Of a DNA stretch of 64,000 nt, positions 1-40,917 are shown piece by piece; position 1 is the stretch's first letter; each line of letters opens with the position of its first letter. The notes beneath the pieces are model-generated. The model saw only the letters and a list, made by a program, of their open reading frames with translations, was not told where the DNA came from and ran no database searches. The DNA lies in contig ML677333.1 in NCBI GenBank assembly GCA_007922305.1, positions 17,645,164 through 17,709,163 of the forward strand, in the 5' to 3' direction. The stretch comes from Dermatemys mawii. Lineage: Eukaryota; Chordata; Testudines; Dermatemydidae. The position numbers were made by a program, and so were the translations under genes.

Positions 1-590
1 TTCACTCCCTTCTCCCACCCCCCTCAGATCCCCTTCCTTCTTCCTCTACTTCACTCCCTTCTCCCACCCCCCTCAGATCTTCTTCCTTCCTCCTCTACTT
101 CACTCTCTTCTCCCACCCCCATCAGATCTCCTTCCTTCCTCCCCAGGGGACTGCACCCCTCATCACTTCACCTCTTCTTCCACTGCCATCATATCTCCTT
201 CCTTCCTTCCCTCCTCCCCCATCACTTCACCCCTTCTCCCACCCGCATCAGATCCCCCTCCTTACTCCCCACCCCCTGTCACTTCATCCCCTTCCTCTAC
301 CCCATCAGATCCCCTTTCTTCCTCCCCATTCTGTCATTTCACCCCCTTCTCCCAACCCCATCAGTTTCCCTTCCTTCCTACCTCTGCACTTCATCCCCTT
401 CTTCACCCCCATCAGTTCCCCTTCCTCCCCACCCCCACACTTCACTCCCTTCTGCCTCCTGCATCAGATGCCCTTCCTCCCTCCCGAGCTCCTGAGTCAC
501 TTTACCCCCTTCTCCCACCTCCATGAAATCCCCTTCCTTCCTCTCAACCCTCAACTATTTCACACCCTACACCTCCTTTCTCCCTAGCAC
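1..590. repeat. Pyrimidine-rich minisatellite, about 11 degenerate units
   Basis: Units of roughly 49-66 bp each begin with a TTCACTCCCTTCTCCCACC-like phrase, continue with CATCAGATC and end in a CTTCCTTCC-type tract. Unit starts are visible near 1, 50, 99, 166, 226, 283 and onward to about 560. The + strand is almost purely C/T, so the tract is strongly strand-asymmetric. The first unit begins at the window edge, so the array probably continues to the left. A short open frame at 523-783 lies in and beside it and has no coding signature. Confidence 0.85.
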
Positions 591-1504
591 AAAATTTCCT
601 CAGTCTCACTTCTTTCCCTTCCTGCTACTTATTATTCTCCCATCATGCCACCTTAAACTCAGGACGGTCATTGCTCCTCCTCTCTGCCCTCGCCCCCTTT
701 TAGCCCTTCTGCAAACCCAGAGAGCTTCCTTTGGCAACAAGCAAACTGGCAGAATTTTTGTTGGAGAAAACGCCCTAGTCTAGTTAAAGAGAAAACTGGT
801 AGAAGACTCATTTTAAAGCCTTTGATTCTACATTAGAGTAAGGTGGTATAGGACTCTTTGACAGCATTTTGGCAGCTGTCCCCAGGGGGGTGAGAGAGGC
901 AATTTTTGAAAAATAATGCAATCACCTCTGTGATTCTCCAACTGCAAAAGCTTGATTGCTACTTCTTTAACTACATCATTTCAGTTTGTGACTGATTATT
1001 TGTTACCAGTTTTAGAATAATTTTCAGGCTCGTTGGGGACTTTGTCATGCTTCTCTTGTGTGGGATTTATGGGTGAGAAATTCTCATGCTGTAACACTGA
1101 ATAAGGGAAATTTCAGATTTGTAGGCAGAAATTTGAAATGTGTTAAAAAAAATCTCATAATTATGGGGCAGATTTTAAAAACGTCAAAATGAATTGAGTA
1201 TTAGGGAGTCTCTCCCTCCAAGTGAGATTAATACCTAGCCAAGCTATGTATGATTTTTTACTTCTCATTTACTGCCCATCTCAGTTTTCTTTCCCTATGA
1301 CATTGCTTGTCTTGGTTACCTGAGTTCTTTTAACCGATTCCTTCACCTTCTGTTTAAAAAAGGGCAGGGCTGGTTCTAGTATCACAGAAAAGGATGCTCA
1401 GATGTTGAAAGTTCTTGTGTGGGAGTGGTCTACTAAAGCAAAAGCTAGAACTGGTAACCTGTATGTCATGCTGCTATATAGAAAACAAGATGACAGCAAA
1501 AAGG
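591..1504. other. Intergenic sequence, nothing recognised
   Basis: I see no splice-flanked conserved exon, no long open frame and no repeat I can name between the minisatellite and the CR1 fragment. Confidence 0.5.
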
Positions 1505-2055
1505 ATTCAATCTTACAATAACTGAAGAAGGGAAACAGAGGGGCCAAAAAGCTGAGTGGCTTCAAGACAAAGCTTGATAAGTTTATGGAGGGGATGGTAT
1601 GATAAGACTCCCTACAGTAGCATGTAGCTGATCTGCAACTGCCTGTAGCAAATATCTCCAAAGGCTGGTAATAGGACACTAGATGGGGAGGGCTCTGAGT
1701 TACTACAGAGAATTCTTTTCTGGGTGTCGGGCTGTGGAGTCTTGTCCACATGCTCAGAGGTCTAACTGATCACCATATTTGGGGTCAGGAAGGAATTTTC
1801 CCCTGGTCAGATTGGCAGAAACCCAGGGGTGGAGGCAGGGGTTGCATGGGGCAGGCATCACTTGCAGATTTAAACTAGTGTACATGGTGAGTTCTTTGTA
1901 ACTTGAAGTCTTTGAATCACGATTTGAGGACTCGAGTAACTCAGCCAGAGTTTAGGGGGTCTATTACAGGAGTGAGGTTCTGTGGCCTGCAATGTGAAGG
2001 AGGTCACACAAAGTGATCATGATCGTCCCTTCTGATCGTAAAGTCTGTGAGATGA
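1505..2055 (+). mobile_element. CR1 LINE, 3' UTR fragment
   Basis: The segment matches the 3' end of the CR1 copy at 46.8-47.57 kb in the same order: AAGCTTGATAAGTTTATGGA, a TGATCACCATATTTGGGGTCAGGAA-like stretch, then GATCGTCCCTTCTGATC near the end. It is a 5'-truncated, substituted copy with no reverse transcriptase left. Confidence 0.75.
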
Positions 2056-2234
2056 GGGACTGGGTAGACAGGTGGAAACCTACAACGTGATAAAACAGAC
2101 AACAGAAAAAGGAAATTTCTTTATTATAGCACCATACACCCTGGCCATCTAAAGGATAGAATACAAAGTAAGCTATTAAGGTTAAGAAACAAAATGGAGA
2201 AAAGCTTCATTCTTAGAACAAGACATTACAGAGA

Positions 2235-2460
2235 TGACTCATGAGAGGAAGGAAGGTCTAGTGGGGAGGGTGCTGGCCTGGCACTTGTGGGTTCAATCCC
2301 TTGTTTGGCAACAGGTTTCTTGTGTGACGTTTAGCAAAGTACTTCATCTCTCTGTGCCTCCATTCTCCATGTACAAAACGGAGATAATTGTATTTCCCTG
2401 CGTAGCAGGGTATTATGAGGAGAAACACATTAAAGATAGGGATCAGAAATACCTTGGATA
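2235..2460 (+). mobile_element. MIR-like (CORE/tRNA-derived) SINE
   Basis: Reads as the common amniote SINE layout: a tRNA-like head with GTGGGTTCAATCCC (B-box-like), then TTCTTGTGTGACGTT, CTTCATCTCTCTGTGCCTC, and an AAAACGGAGATAAT tail. Related fragments lie at 19770-19880 and 32800-32960. The open frame through it is not a gene. Confidence 0.65.
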
Positions 2461-2570
2461 GCTTGTAGTATTACGGATTAAGTATTTTTCATTGACACTT
2501 CATAAGGGTGATAAATAACATAATACTAATGAAAGCAACAAAGAGTCCTATGTCACTCATAGACTAACAG

Positions 2571-2646
2571 ATGTCTTAGTCTATAAGGTGCCACAAAACT
2601 CTTTGTCACTTTTGCAGATCCAGACTCACACGGCTACTCCTCTGAT
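2571..2646 (+). mobile_element. Orphan 3' tail of the Penelope-like element
   Basis: The phrases AAGGTGCCACA, ACTCTTTGTCACTT and CACGGCTACTCCTCTGAT recur in the same order at 59070-59125, directly after the Penelope-like element at 57.8-59.1 kb. Only the extreme 3' tail is present, as in a heavily 5'-truncated insertion. Confidence 0.7.
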
Positions 2647-2659
2647 ACATAATACTAAT

Positions 2660-4406
2660 GATGTCAGGAATATTAATTAGGTGTAAATCAAAACCATAGA
2701 TTACAAACATTATGTTATGCCACAACATATTTTGAATGCTCCCAAATACAGTGCATTAAACAAGTCAGCTACAATTTTGTAATAAACAGTTTTGTAATAC
2801 ACAGTTTTGACCCTATATAAAATATACATTATATCAAATTTCACAGTGCCAGACTACTTACATATAAAGAAAAAACAGTCCCCATTTCATGGACAAACAG
2901 TCCCCATTTCATGGACAATTCAGTTTAACTCACTGCCAGTGCCTCCATAATTGTTACAGACAAAGCTATTTTACATTCAATTATTATGCAAAATTCCATA
3001 AAATTGTTTGCCATATTGCCTTCATATAGATCATGCAGCATTTTAATTATGACAATATAAGCTTGAGTACAAAAAATTTTAAAAAACCCCACACATACCC
3101 CATGAGGAAGCCTGCCCATAACCCCAGCTATTCTCCATCATCATAACACCACTTCCCCCCAGAAGCCATGGTGCAAATGAGAGGTGCATAGGGAACAAGG
3201 CGGGAGTGGACCCGGGGTAAGGAAAGCAAAGCAGTATGTGGGGCCACCTTTTCCTATCTGCAGCATATCACGATCATGTGCCATGGCGCACAAAAAAACC
3301 TCGCTATGCCCTGTGGAGTCAGCCCCATGAGAAGTGTTGTTCATTCAGTATAATCTAAGCCCTGGGTCACAATTTTCAGAAGTGGGTGCTTAGAGCCATG
3401 CTTCTGAAGCCATATTTAGGCATTTAATTCAGTGACCTGGGTTTTTTTAAGTGTTGAGCACCCAATCACTCCCACTGAGGTCAAAGAGAACTCCAGGATG
3501 CTCAGCATTTTTGAAAGCCAGGTCACTGCTTTAGATGGCTAAATAGTATTTGGAAGCATAACTTTAAGCACTCTGTTTTGAAAATCTTAGCCTAGGCTGG
3601 CAGAGAAACAGACAATAATTGGGTGTTAGGTTACAGCAAAAAAGTGTAAGGCAAAGGAGGGGTAAAAATCACTCTATGTGTTTTCATAAAGAAATATGTT
3701 TCCAAATTCCACCAATATATTGACACACACACAAACTTGAGGTTGACAGAGAGACACAACCTGTCTTTCTTCTTAGGGTTTGGAGTCTTGGCAAAATAAT
3801 CCATGAGAGCACTTTGTACTTGATCAGAAGGAGATGCTGTAGAGATGCTTATGAATAGATAATTTATATAATGAATAATTATGAAATGGCTACACATGGG
3901 AAGTGTAGACATAAGTGAAAGCAGTAGAACATAAGTAGAGATTTTCATTGGCTTATAATTAAGACAGACCTAACAATAGAGCATAGCCTGTGTCTGATTT
4001 ATTTGTATTTAAAAATGCCATTTCTTTTCACCAGTAAGACACTACTGGCAGTGCATTTTAGGGTAATTAGTGGATTTATGAAGTGGATAAAATAATTTGG
4101 TCTTCTATTTTGAATCTCGCAAAGATGAGCTATGATCACACCGGAGTGCACTGTGTCGTCACTGATTGATTTTTCCCCAAATGATACATTTCAGCAAAAA
4201 AAATATTACATTCATTATATTCCTAGGAGTAGAGAAGTCATTATATTATTGTACAGCCATAATACATACAAAATTGTTATGTTTGAATTATTGCTGGGAA
4301 AAGGTCATGTGTACCATTCAGTGAATATAGTCAAGTTCATATAACAGGGAAAAAAGTGAACACCCATTCTAGAACCTTAAAGCCTTTTTTAGAAAATCCT
4401 CTTTGT
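2660..4406. other. AT-rich ALLC downstream flank, old repeat only
   Basis: No coding exon is recognised. At 3365-3595 there is an old dispersed repeat with TTTTCAGAAGTGGGTGCTTAG and GAGCACCCAATCACTCCCA phrases; related pieces occur at 19855-19945, 45085-45175 and 62930-62995. Confidence 0.5.
3998..4003 (-). promoter_or_regulatory. Candidate ALLC polyadenylation signal (AATAAA)
   Basis: TTTATT on the + strand gives AATAAA on the ALLC strand, about 400 bases past the ALLC stop codon. Such hexamers are common by chance in AT-rich sequence, so this is only a candidate. Confidence 0.3.
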
Positions 4407-33125
<28,719 letters not shown>

Positions 33126-36100
33126 CTTTCCTTTAAAAGCAGAAGTAAAGTATCTATTCTATTCTAAAAAGAAACAAGAGAAATGAAAAGGAGCGTATTC
33201 AGCATAACTTCTCATTTAATTAATTGTGTCCTGGCTGCTCAGCAGAGAAAACTTGGGTTCCAGGAATGAGTTATTTACCTATTAGAAGAACAATAACTGT
33301 ATATACATTCAGGATATGCTTTTATCATCTCTATTGATTTATAATATGCATCTATCTGAGATAAACAAAAATATGATTAGGTGTGTGTGTTAAATCAAAT
33401 TTTAATTAATATAAAAACCACATATTTTCCAAAGTTGTAAATAGTAAATTCTTAATTTACCTTCTTGCATCACAGTATCAAAGTTCACCTTCTATTAATC
33501 ACACCCCTTCACTCTTCTTTTCTGCAGACTAAATATGGCATGTTCTAAGAGGATTCAGAATTGCTTCAAGTCCATGTGTCTTTGTGCCAGCATAGATTGT
33601 TGGATGCTCCCAGTAGTGGGAAATCTTCTGGGAGAATCAAGTGCTAGGTGACCTCTCTTCGATGTGCAACATAAAGGTGAGCAATGCTAGCTGGAGAGCA
33701 ACCATCGCCCAGGGAGCTAGTGAATGCACCATATTAACCACAACAGCTAAGCAGCTGTCATCAATGCCACGCCACAAGCCTTGACTGAAAGCTGCCATTT
33801 CACTGCAAAGATCACAAGGAAGGATGGGTAAGAGCAGCACTGCCTGCCTTCCTTCAGGCTGAATCCCCTTGTCATTCAGATGCAGGGAAATGTACATCTA
33901 GTGTGGGTGACTCTAGGTTGGAATCCTCCCTTGGTCTGTAGATAAACATTATACCAACCATCATATTACAATAATCACTGTATCCCAGAACACTGCCTAG
34001 GGGCCAGGTGGCACGGTCTGCCAGTGGTTCCTGTGTCAGGAGATATATGCACATACTTCTTGTGCAGATACTTCATGCTCCTGCCAGCTTGGGGAGGGGA
34101 ACTACATGTAAGGCCACCCTTGTTTCCTCATAGCTTCTCCCTATGTTTATATTCTTGTCTAACTATGAGCTCTTCAGCTCAGGGATTCCACCTATAGTTG
34201 ATCTGTATAGCACCAGACACCTCTGCAATACTGTAATTACTGTAGTAATAAATATGCTGCCCCTGAAGAACATCAGCACCTACTTTGGTGACATTTCTGC
34301 AGTGAGCCTGCAAAACTGAGAAATGACCCATGTCATTTGGTTATAGAACCAGGATATGCTGTTTTCAAATTTACAGCAGAATGGGATAGCACAGAAAGGT
34401 AGGAAGGAGGAGGACAGAGAGAGGAGTGTACAGAAGCCTGACGGCTTCATTCCAGGTTGACCTCAGAACTCAAAAGTGGTTTGCCACCACAGCACTGACA
34501 TGGAACCTAAAAAGCAAACCCTGCCATCTCCTCCACAGCTGAGGAGACCCCTGGCTGATCTATAGTTGATGTGATTCTACTGGATAGAGGGACAAGATTT
34601 ATGGAGCCTGTCCAAGAGGTTTGCACCTGGTGTTCAGTGTAGATATCAGCTGTGCAGTAGCTCCCTGGAAGTGATTATAGAATATGGTTTGGGGACTGGG
34701 AAAGAGGAGGAGCCAGGGATCCCAAATTTTCAGATTCACCACTTGTTCTCTTCCGAGCTTAGGGTTTGATTGCTATGGGTGCTATTGTAGCTCTGAGACT
34801 ACAGCTCAGAGCTGTAGAGCAGTTCTGCTGTTGATCCACAAGATGGGAGGACATTATCTTGTTCCCACTCACAGGACTTGAAAGAAGAGGATTCTGTCCT
34901 CACCCCATCATGAGACACCTGTAAGCCCAGTCCTGCTATTATAATTTACCACATGTTGCCCTGAAGAGTATTTCCATTATACCCACTAAATATGATTTTT
35001 TTTTCTCCATAATAGTTAGTTGGTGGTTTTATGCTTTCTTTATAATCTGATTGAGTTCTCATTAATGTTTTACAACTGTAATTAGAGCAATCAACAGCTA
35101 GTTGATGTATTTAACTTCTTCCATGTTATTACATTCTGCCACTAAGAGGCTACACTGCAGGTTCCTATTGTTAAACATGCATTTACTGAACACCTCCAGC
35201 AATCAAAACCTTGCCATACAGTAGATACTTTTTAGAGAAAAGTGATTTCTTCTTAGTATGTCTTGTATTGAACAAATGGCACTGTCCAATATTAGAAATG
35301 AATACTATGAAGTTACATTGACATTGATCAGGATTATGGAAAAAATATCAAAAATTTGGTGCAGTGTCTCTTGGGAAATCTCATATAGAATTTCTAATAT
35401 CACTATATTCTTCAGTATTTCTGTTATCAAAAAAGGGACTCTTATTTTACACCCAAATTTACATCTGTCACATTGCTCCCATAAAAATATTAAGAGAGAT
35501 ATTTTCAATAACAGCCTCTGCTTTGGCACCTGCAATTGATTGTTGGTGCAATTTTATAGTCACATTTGATTGCGGCTAACCACTTCAGGGTCTAACTATC
35601 TGAATTCTATGGTTTGTGTCTGTAGTAAATAGCAGACACAAGATGAAAGATCAGGGTAAGGCATTTATGTTTCATAACTGGTATTTTCCAGAACCATGTC
35701 TCTTCGGATCTCAAGGGAAAAATTATGATTTTCTTGTGCTGAAGAATTTCATAATTTAGATACCTTTTAGGTTTCTAAATGGACACATCATTGTCTGATC
35801 TAGGCACATCATCACAAATAAATTAGACAACCCAAAATTTATTAAACATTGTTTGGGAGAATACCTTAGAAGTTACTTCACTTTGGAAAACAAATACTTA
35901 AATTCTTATAAAGATTAATTTCATCTGAAATATCCTTATACTCCCATGCAATGTAAAATAGCCTGTCAAAAATACAACTGATCAGCAATGGCTTTTTCAT
36001 GTTACCTTATGACTTGTTCCACTCCCGTGTCTGCTAAAGAAATAAGAAATTTTTAAGAGGTCAAAGTCTTTAAATGTTTGTCTACAGCCCAAAGTAAGCA

Positions 36101-37460
36101 TAGTGACGCAATTGATCAGTAAACAGCCACTGGACTTATTGATTCAGAAGAGCAAAGATTAACAGCTCATCTTTCCTTGTTTTAGACTGATAGAAATATT
36201 TTTCTGTGCAGTTCTTTTTGAAGCTTAGACATGTATAGCCATGGCTTATTGATATCTTGACTTCTGCAGCATGGTCAGCCTAACTGATTCAAGAAGGGAT
36301 TTAGCTCAGGGCACATTTTCTTGGCTGCACTTGGCTGTTTCGCATCATGCCACAAGCGTAAAGCAGCCCTCAAGCTGGCATAACCAGCCATAGGAGGATT
36401 ATCCCTTTGTCCTGTGATCTTCCCTTGGTACAGAGCCAGCATACTGGCTCCTTTGCCACACACACTGGTTGTTAGCACAGGAGATGTGACTAGGGAAAGG
36501 GGTCCTGGTAAAGTAATCCCTGAACCCCAGCAATTCCCGATTGCTCTTATATTTTTAGGGCCATTAGAAGTTGCTTTAACCTTGTGCAGTCTTTAGGCTG
36601 CTCAAACTTTCCCCAGACACTGGACCAAGACAGCCTAGGACTGTGAAAGTTGCAGTTACTGTTGCAGCTTCTCTCCCATGTTCTGCTGTGCATTCCATGG
36701 CTGTGCCTGAGGTTCTGGGTCTTTGTACGTAGTAGTATGAGGTAGCCAAAGGTTCTTCCCCCCTCCACTATATTATAAATGAATAGGATGAACCGTATTT
36801 AGCAGTTCTAATATCTGAACTACAGTAAAGCATTTGAAGATTCTCTTGTGCAGCCAAGTGCACTTCCTTCTGGCATTATGAGGCCAGCTGTGTCTTCTGC
36901 TGTTGCTGGATCTGCAGAAACTGACTCACCAGGCTTTCATCTGCTTCTGTTGCTCCCTACCCACAAGCAGTTGCTGTACCAGGAGGCAATCTTTCCTTGC
37001 AGGATGTTCCAAAAAGACAAAAAGGCAATCCTTCCCCTAGTGCCATGTGTGAGATACTCCCTGCCGTGGATACCTCCACTGGCAGCTTCCATCCCTTTGA
37101 GAAAGGCCCCCGCACCTGTATTTTTGATTCACAGGTTTCTTTTCTCTTTTGCATTAAAAAGGGGGTTGCGCCATACAACATCCTCTTCACTCCCAGAAGT
37201 TTTAGGTCAAGAGGGCTTCCTTTTCAAAGAAATGCAGATAAGACTCCAAGAGTCCTTTGACACAAGTGTCTGAAGCCCTTTCCATAGCGGTCTCAGGAAG
37301 CATTTCCTTCTTTCTACCCATCCCAGCTCTGATGCATAGGAAACAAAGCCTGTTGCTGGTGGAGCTGCAGTTAAGCCCAGCTGGCTCCACTACTGCCTTC
37401 CCCTGAACTTCCTTCATTGCTTTCTTCCCTATCTTCAACGTACCTAGAGTCTATGCACCC
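33126..37460. other. ALLC-COLEC11 intergenic region, left part
   Basis: No conserved exon is recognised. An L2-like tail fragment may lie at 34165-34260 (TGAGCTCTTCAGCTCAGGG). Overlapping + strand frames at 36848-37440 are discussed as a finding. The ALLC promoter should lie here, possibly with a non-coding first exon (AAG|GTAACATG near 36003 is one donor-like site), but nothing proves it. Confidence 0.4.
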
Positions 37461-37479
37461 CCCTACATTGTATGCCCCT

Positions 37480-37800
37480 GTAATAGGGTGCTGGCTAGAA
37501 GATCCAGGCCAGGCCTCTGCTAGCCCAGCTCCCTGTTGAAGGGGAATTAGTTGGGGCTGGCCAGGGAGGCCACGCCCAAATCACCTGAGGGAAGGCACCT
37601 GCAGGCCTGATTAATCAGCCAGCTATATAAAAGCTGGCAGGAAGACAACAAGGGGGAGGACACCAGAAAGGGAGGAGCAAGTGGCTCTAGATCCCTGCTG
37701 ACTGGGGAAGCTAGTGTTCCCCCAAGGTGTTGGTCTGTAGATATATGTATGTAGCAGGTGGTGGGAACGGATACGAACAATAAGAGCACTGGTGCATGCA
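37480..37800 (+). repeat. LTR-like fragment with TATA box
   Basis: TGTAATAGGGTGCTGGCTAG opens a stretch with CAGCTATATAAAAGCTGGC near 37620, a good TATA box in an LTR-like setting, followed by G/A-rich leader-like sequence. No paired LTR or target duplication found. Confidence 0.45.
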
Positions 37801-38055
37801 TGTTGGTTGGTCTCCAGCTGATTTTGTGAGAGGACTGGTTAGGGCCCAGCTACAGCCCCCTACCCATATCCCATCCCTAAGAAATCAATCCCTACCACAA
37901 GCTAACCTCCTTCATCCCACCCCAAAAACAGCCCTCGCTATTTATTTGGTTCAGTAACTGGCCTGTGACAGAAGGAAACCTTGAGCAGCAAACAAGCCTC
38001 TGATGTGCAACCAGAGGGAGGAATCTCCTAGAGCCTGGACTCCAGTCCAACCCCG

Positions 38056-38165
38056 AATGTCTACACAGCAATTTTTAGCCTTGCAGCCCAAGTCAGCTGA
38101 CCTGGGCCAGCCATGGCCATGCCCCAGGTCTTTTATTCCAGTGTAGATATCAGAGCCTTGCCTTT
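38056..38165. mobile_element. MITE fragment with AGTCAGCTGACCTGGG core
   Basis: AATGTCTACACAGCAATTTT and TTCCAGTGTAGATATC are inverted ends around an AAGTCAGCTGACCTGGGC core. A longer relative lies at 49318-49622. Confidence 0.55.
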
Positions 38166-38619
38166 CCATTGTCCACACTATAAGGGCCCTGCCCAACCAT
38201 AGGAGGCACGGAACTTAAAAATCCTTGTAGGCCCAGATCCTCAGACATAAACACTCAACACTATGGTTCCTAAGTGGGATTTGGAACCTAACCCCATGCT
38301 TTTACTTCAAGCTTTTGCCACTGGAAGTAGGCTGGCACTCCTCCCCACACCTATAGGGTGTCCAAGTTACCTTCTTGGGACTTAATTGCTGTGCTGACCA
38401 GTGTATCCCGTCTCTCTCTCTCTGCCTTTTAGCTATGTGTGCTCCAACGAGAGGACTAGATCACTAGCCTAATGCTGCTGCACAAATGAGCAAGGGAGCT
38501 ACTGGCTCCTTTATATTGCCAAGCTCAGCACATGGAGAAAAACAGCCTCCAAGGGGCATTAGCCCCCACCCGATGCAGGTGGGCTGGGAGGGGAAGGATA
38601 TGCGGGCCCGGTCCCCTTA

Positions 38620-38958
38620 GTGGTGCCTGCAATGACTAAAAAGGAGGTGCTTGTTATAAGTACCTGCCTAAAAGGCAGCAAGGGAGCATTAGCAGTGGTA
38701 AAACAGCCAGCTAAGGGAGGGCTCCCTGAAGGAGTGCTGGTTCTCAGTAAAGTCATAACCCTACCTGCTGAACCCCAGAAAAAGGTGACTATACTAATCG
38801 CCAATAAAACAAGCCGTAATGTGCTTGTAAAACCAGGGCAAAAAATTGCAGACATCTTTAAGCCTAAAACCATTGTAAGACCCCAGTGTGACGCTGACGT
38901 CCCAATGATGGATCCTGCAAAATTCAATTTCAGGAACTCACCGTTGTCTGAGGAGTGA
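38620..38958 (+). pseudogene. Ty3/Gypsy protease-RT linker remnant
   Basis: 112 codons open. VLVLSKVITLPAEPQKKV then NKTSRNVLVKPGQKIADI is the conserved linker before Gypsy reverse transcriptase. The frame stops four bases into the next one (overlap at 38955-38958), a shift from the element's expected continuous pol frame. Confidence 0.65.
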
Positions 38959-39527
38959 AAGGATCGCCTAAAAAAAAAAAGCTTAGTAAAAGATCCAAGG
39001 TATTCTCACTGCATAAGTGGAACGTGAAATGTGCCAAAGGAGTAAAACATCACATCAGGCTACAACTTCCCCGACCCTTCCAAAAAAGATCTAGAAGAAT
39101 TGCTCTCTCTAAAATGGAAGATGTACGCCATCATCTTCAAGAGCTGATTGGGATTGGTATCATTAAAGAGTCCCGCAGTCCCTACGCCTCTCCCATTGTG
39201 GTGGTTCGTAAAAAGAGTGAAAAAATCCAAATGTGTATCGACTACCGCACCCTAAACAGGCGCACTATAGTTGATCAATACACCATGCCCCAAGTACAAG
39301 ATGCCTTGGATTGTTTGCTGGGTAGCCAGTGGTTCTCTGTGTTGGATCTTCGAAGTGAATACTACCAGATCCCTCTGGGAGAAGAAGATAAGAAAAAGAC
39401 AGCCTTCATCTGCCCATTAGGGTTCTACCAGTTCAAACGCATGCCCCAAGGGATCTCTGGGGCACCTGCCACATTTCAACGTCTTATGGAAAAAGTCGTG
39501 GGGGACATAAATCTACTGCAAGTTTAG
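38955..39527 (+). pseudogene. Ty3/Gypsy reverse transcriptase remnant
   Basis: 190 codons with GIGIIKESRSPYASPIVVV, CIDYRTLNRRT, FSVLDLRSEYYQIPLG and GFYQFKRMPQGISGAPATF in family order. The usual LRSGYYQI reads LRSEYYQI. Just after the frame ends, a one-base shift leads into YLNNLIVF, where the family has a YxDD catalytic pair; both Asp codons would have become Asn by G-to-A. Confidence 0.9.
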
Positions 39528-39591
39528 TTTATTTAAATAACCTAATTGTGTTTGAAAGAACCTTAAAGGAGCATAAAAAAAACTTCTTAAA

Positions 39592-40471
39592 GTGCTTAAT
39601 AGGTTGAAGGCGTATGGTTTAAAGCTTTCGATTAACAAATGCCAGTTCTGCAGAACCTCGGTAAAGTACGTGGGTCACATCGTGTCCCAAGAGGGTGTGA
39701 GCACTAATCCCAAAAAAATAAAAGGACTCACTACCTGGCCACATCCCAATAACCATAAAAAACTCAAAACCTTTCTTAAATTTAGTGGCTACTATCGCAA
39801 ATTTGTAAAAAACTATGCTACAATCGTAAAACCTCTAAATAATCTTACCAGGGAATACCAGTCCAACAAAAACAAATCTAAGACCAAAAATAAGGAAAAA
39901 TCCCCAAAGCCTCCTGTGCAGAGACACTATGGCCCCTTCGAACCGTTTGGGCCAAGGTGGAATAAAAGATGTAAAAGGGCGTTTCAAAAAATCATTACTC
40001 ACCTAACTCACGCTCCAGTCCTAGTCTTTGGTGACCCCAACAAGCCGTTTATCCTACATACCAATGCCAGTTTGAAGGGTCTGGAAGCAGTACTGTACCA
40101 AAAAGTGGAAGGCAAACGTAGCCTTTGCCAGCCAAGGACTGTCTGACAGTAAAACTCGCTATCCCATCCACAAGCTGGAGTTCTTGGCTTTAAAATGGGC
40201 CATCACCGAGAAATTTTGAAACTATTTGTATGGGGCTCAGTTCCAGGTGTGGAACGACAACAACCCATTGACTTATGTGTTGACAAGTGCTAAGCTGGAT
40301 GCTACAGGGCAAAAATGGGTGGCCGCCTTGGCTAGCTATAAGTTCAGCATTCAATACCACTCAGGAAAAAGCAATGTCGATGCAGATGCACTGTCCAGGC
40401 GTCCGCAGGCACCAAAAGTTGCTATAATACCCACAAATAAAGTAAAAGCCATTTGCAATGTAAGTCGGTGA
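39592..40471 (+). pseudogene. Ty3/Gypsy connection and RNase H remnant
   Basis: Two frames (39592-40146 and 40226-40471). The first has YGLKLSINKCQFCRTSVKY, FSGYYRKFVKNYA and FILHTNASLKGLEAVLYQK; the RNase H Asp of HTDAS is Asn. The second has QVWNDNNPLTYVLTSAKLD and SNVDADALSRRP, with its Asp residues kept. Between them TGA at 40217-40219 stops the frame. Confidence 0.85.
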
Positions 40472-40537
40472 GGGCCAGAAGCCCATAAAAGCCTTCACGA
40501 ATGGGTTGCAAAAGCGCTGGGCCTGCCCCCGGAATGC

Positions 40538-40729
40538 GTGCCTTCTGCCTCAGTGAACTATATTGCATTGAACCAATCTCCCTTGCCCACGCTCAATGCG
40601 GCTGACTGGCAAAAAGCCCAGCTACAAAATGTTGACATGCGTAATACATTACTCGCCAAAAGGGAAGGGCAAAGCCCAGCTGCGGTTGTCCCACCTACCC
40701 CAAAGGGTAAACTACTATTAAAAAAGTAA
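40538..40729 (+). pseudogene. Ty3/Gypsy spacer between RNase H and integrase
   Basis: 63 open codons (LNAADWQKAQLQNVDMRNTL) in the usual position of the linker before the integrase H2C2 finger. The following bases read VLPKKYRALAMRVLHND then FGHLEIKKP, a typical pre-finger block, before a stop. Confidence 0.6.
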
Positions 40730-40917
40730 ACCAAACTAAAACTGTTTCAGTGCGTGCTACACCGGGTAACTATGGACCCTTTACAAAAACAGCAAGCACA
40801 GCTAGTGTTGCCAAAGAAGTATCGAGCCCTGGCCATGAGGGTGCTGCATAATGACTTTGGGCATCTAGAAATAAAAAAACCCTAAAACTTATTCATAATA
40901 GGTTCTATTGGCCCCAA

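Noticed and set aside
1..590. CRISPR array
   Set aside because: Units are degenerate, contiguous and pyrimidine-only, without unique spacers; the genome is vertebrate.
523..783. 86-codon plus-strand frame
   Set aside because: It begins in the minisatellite and has low-complexity composition.
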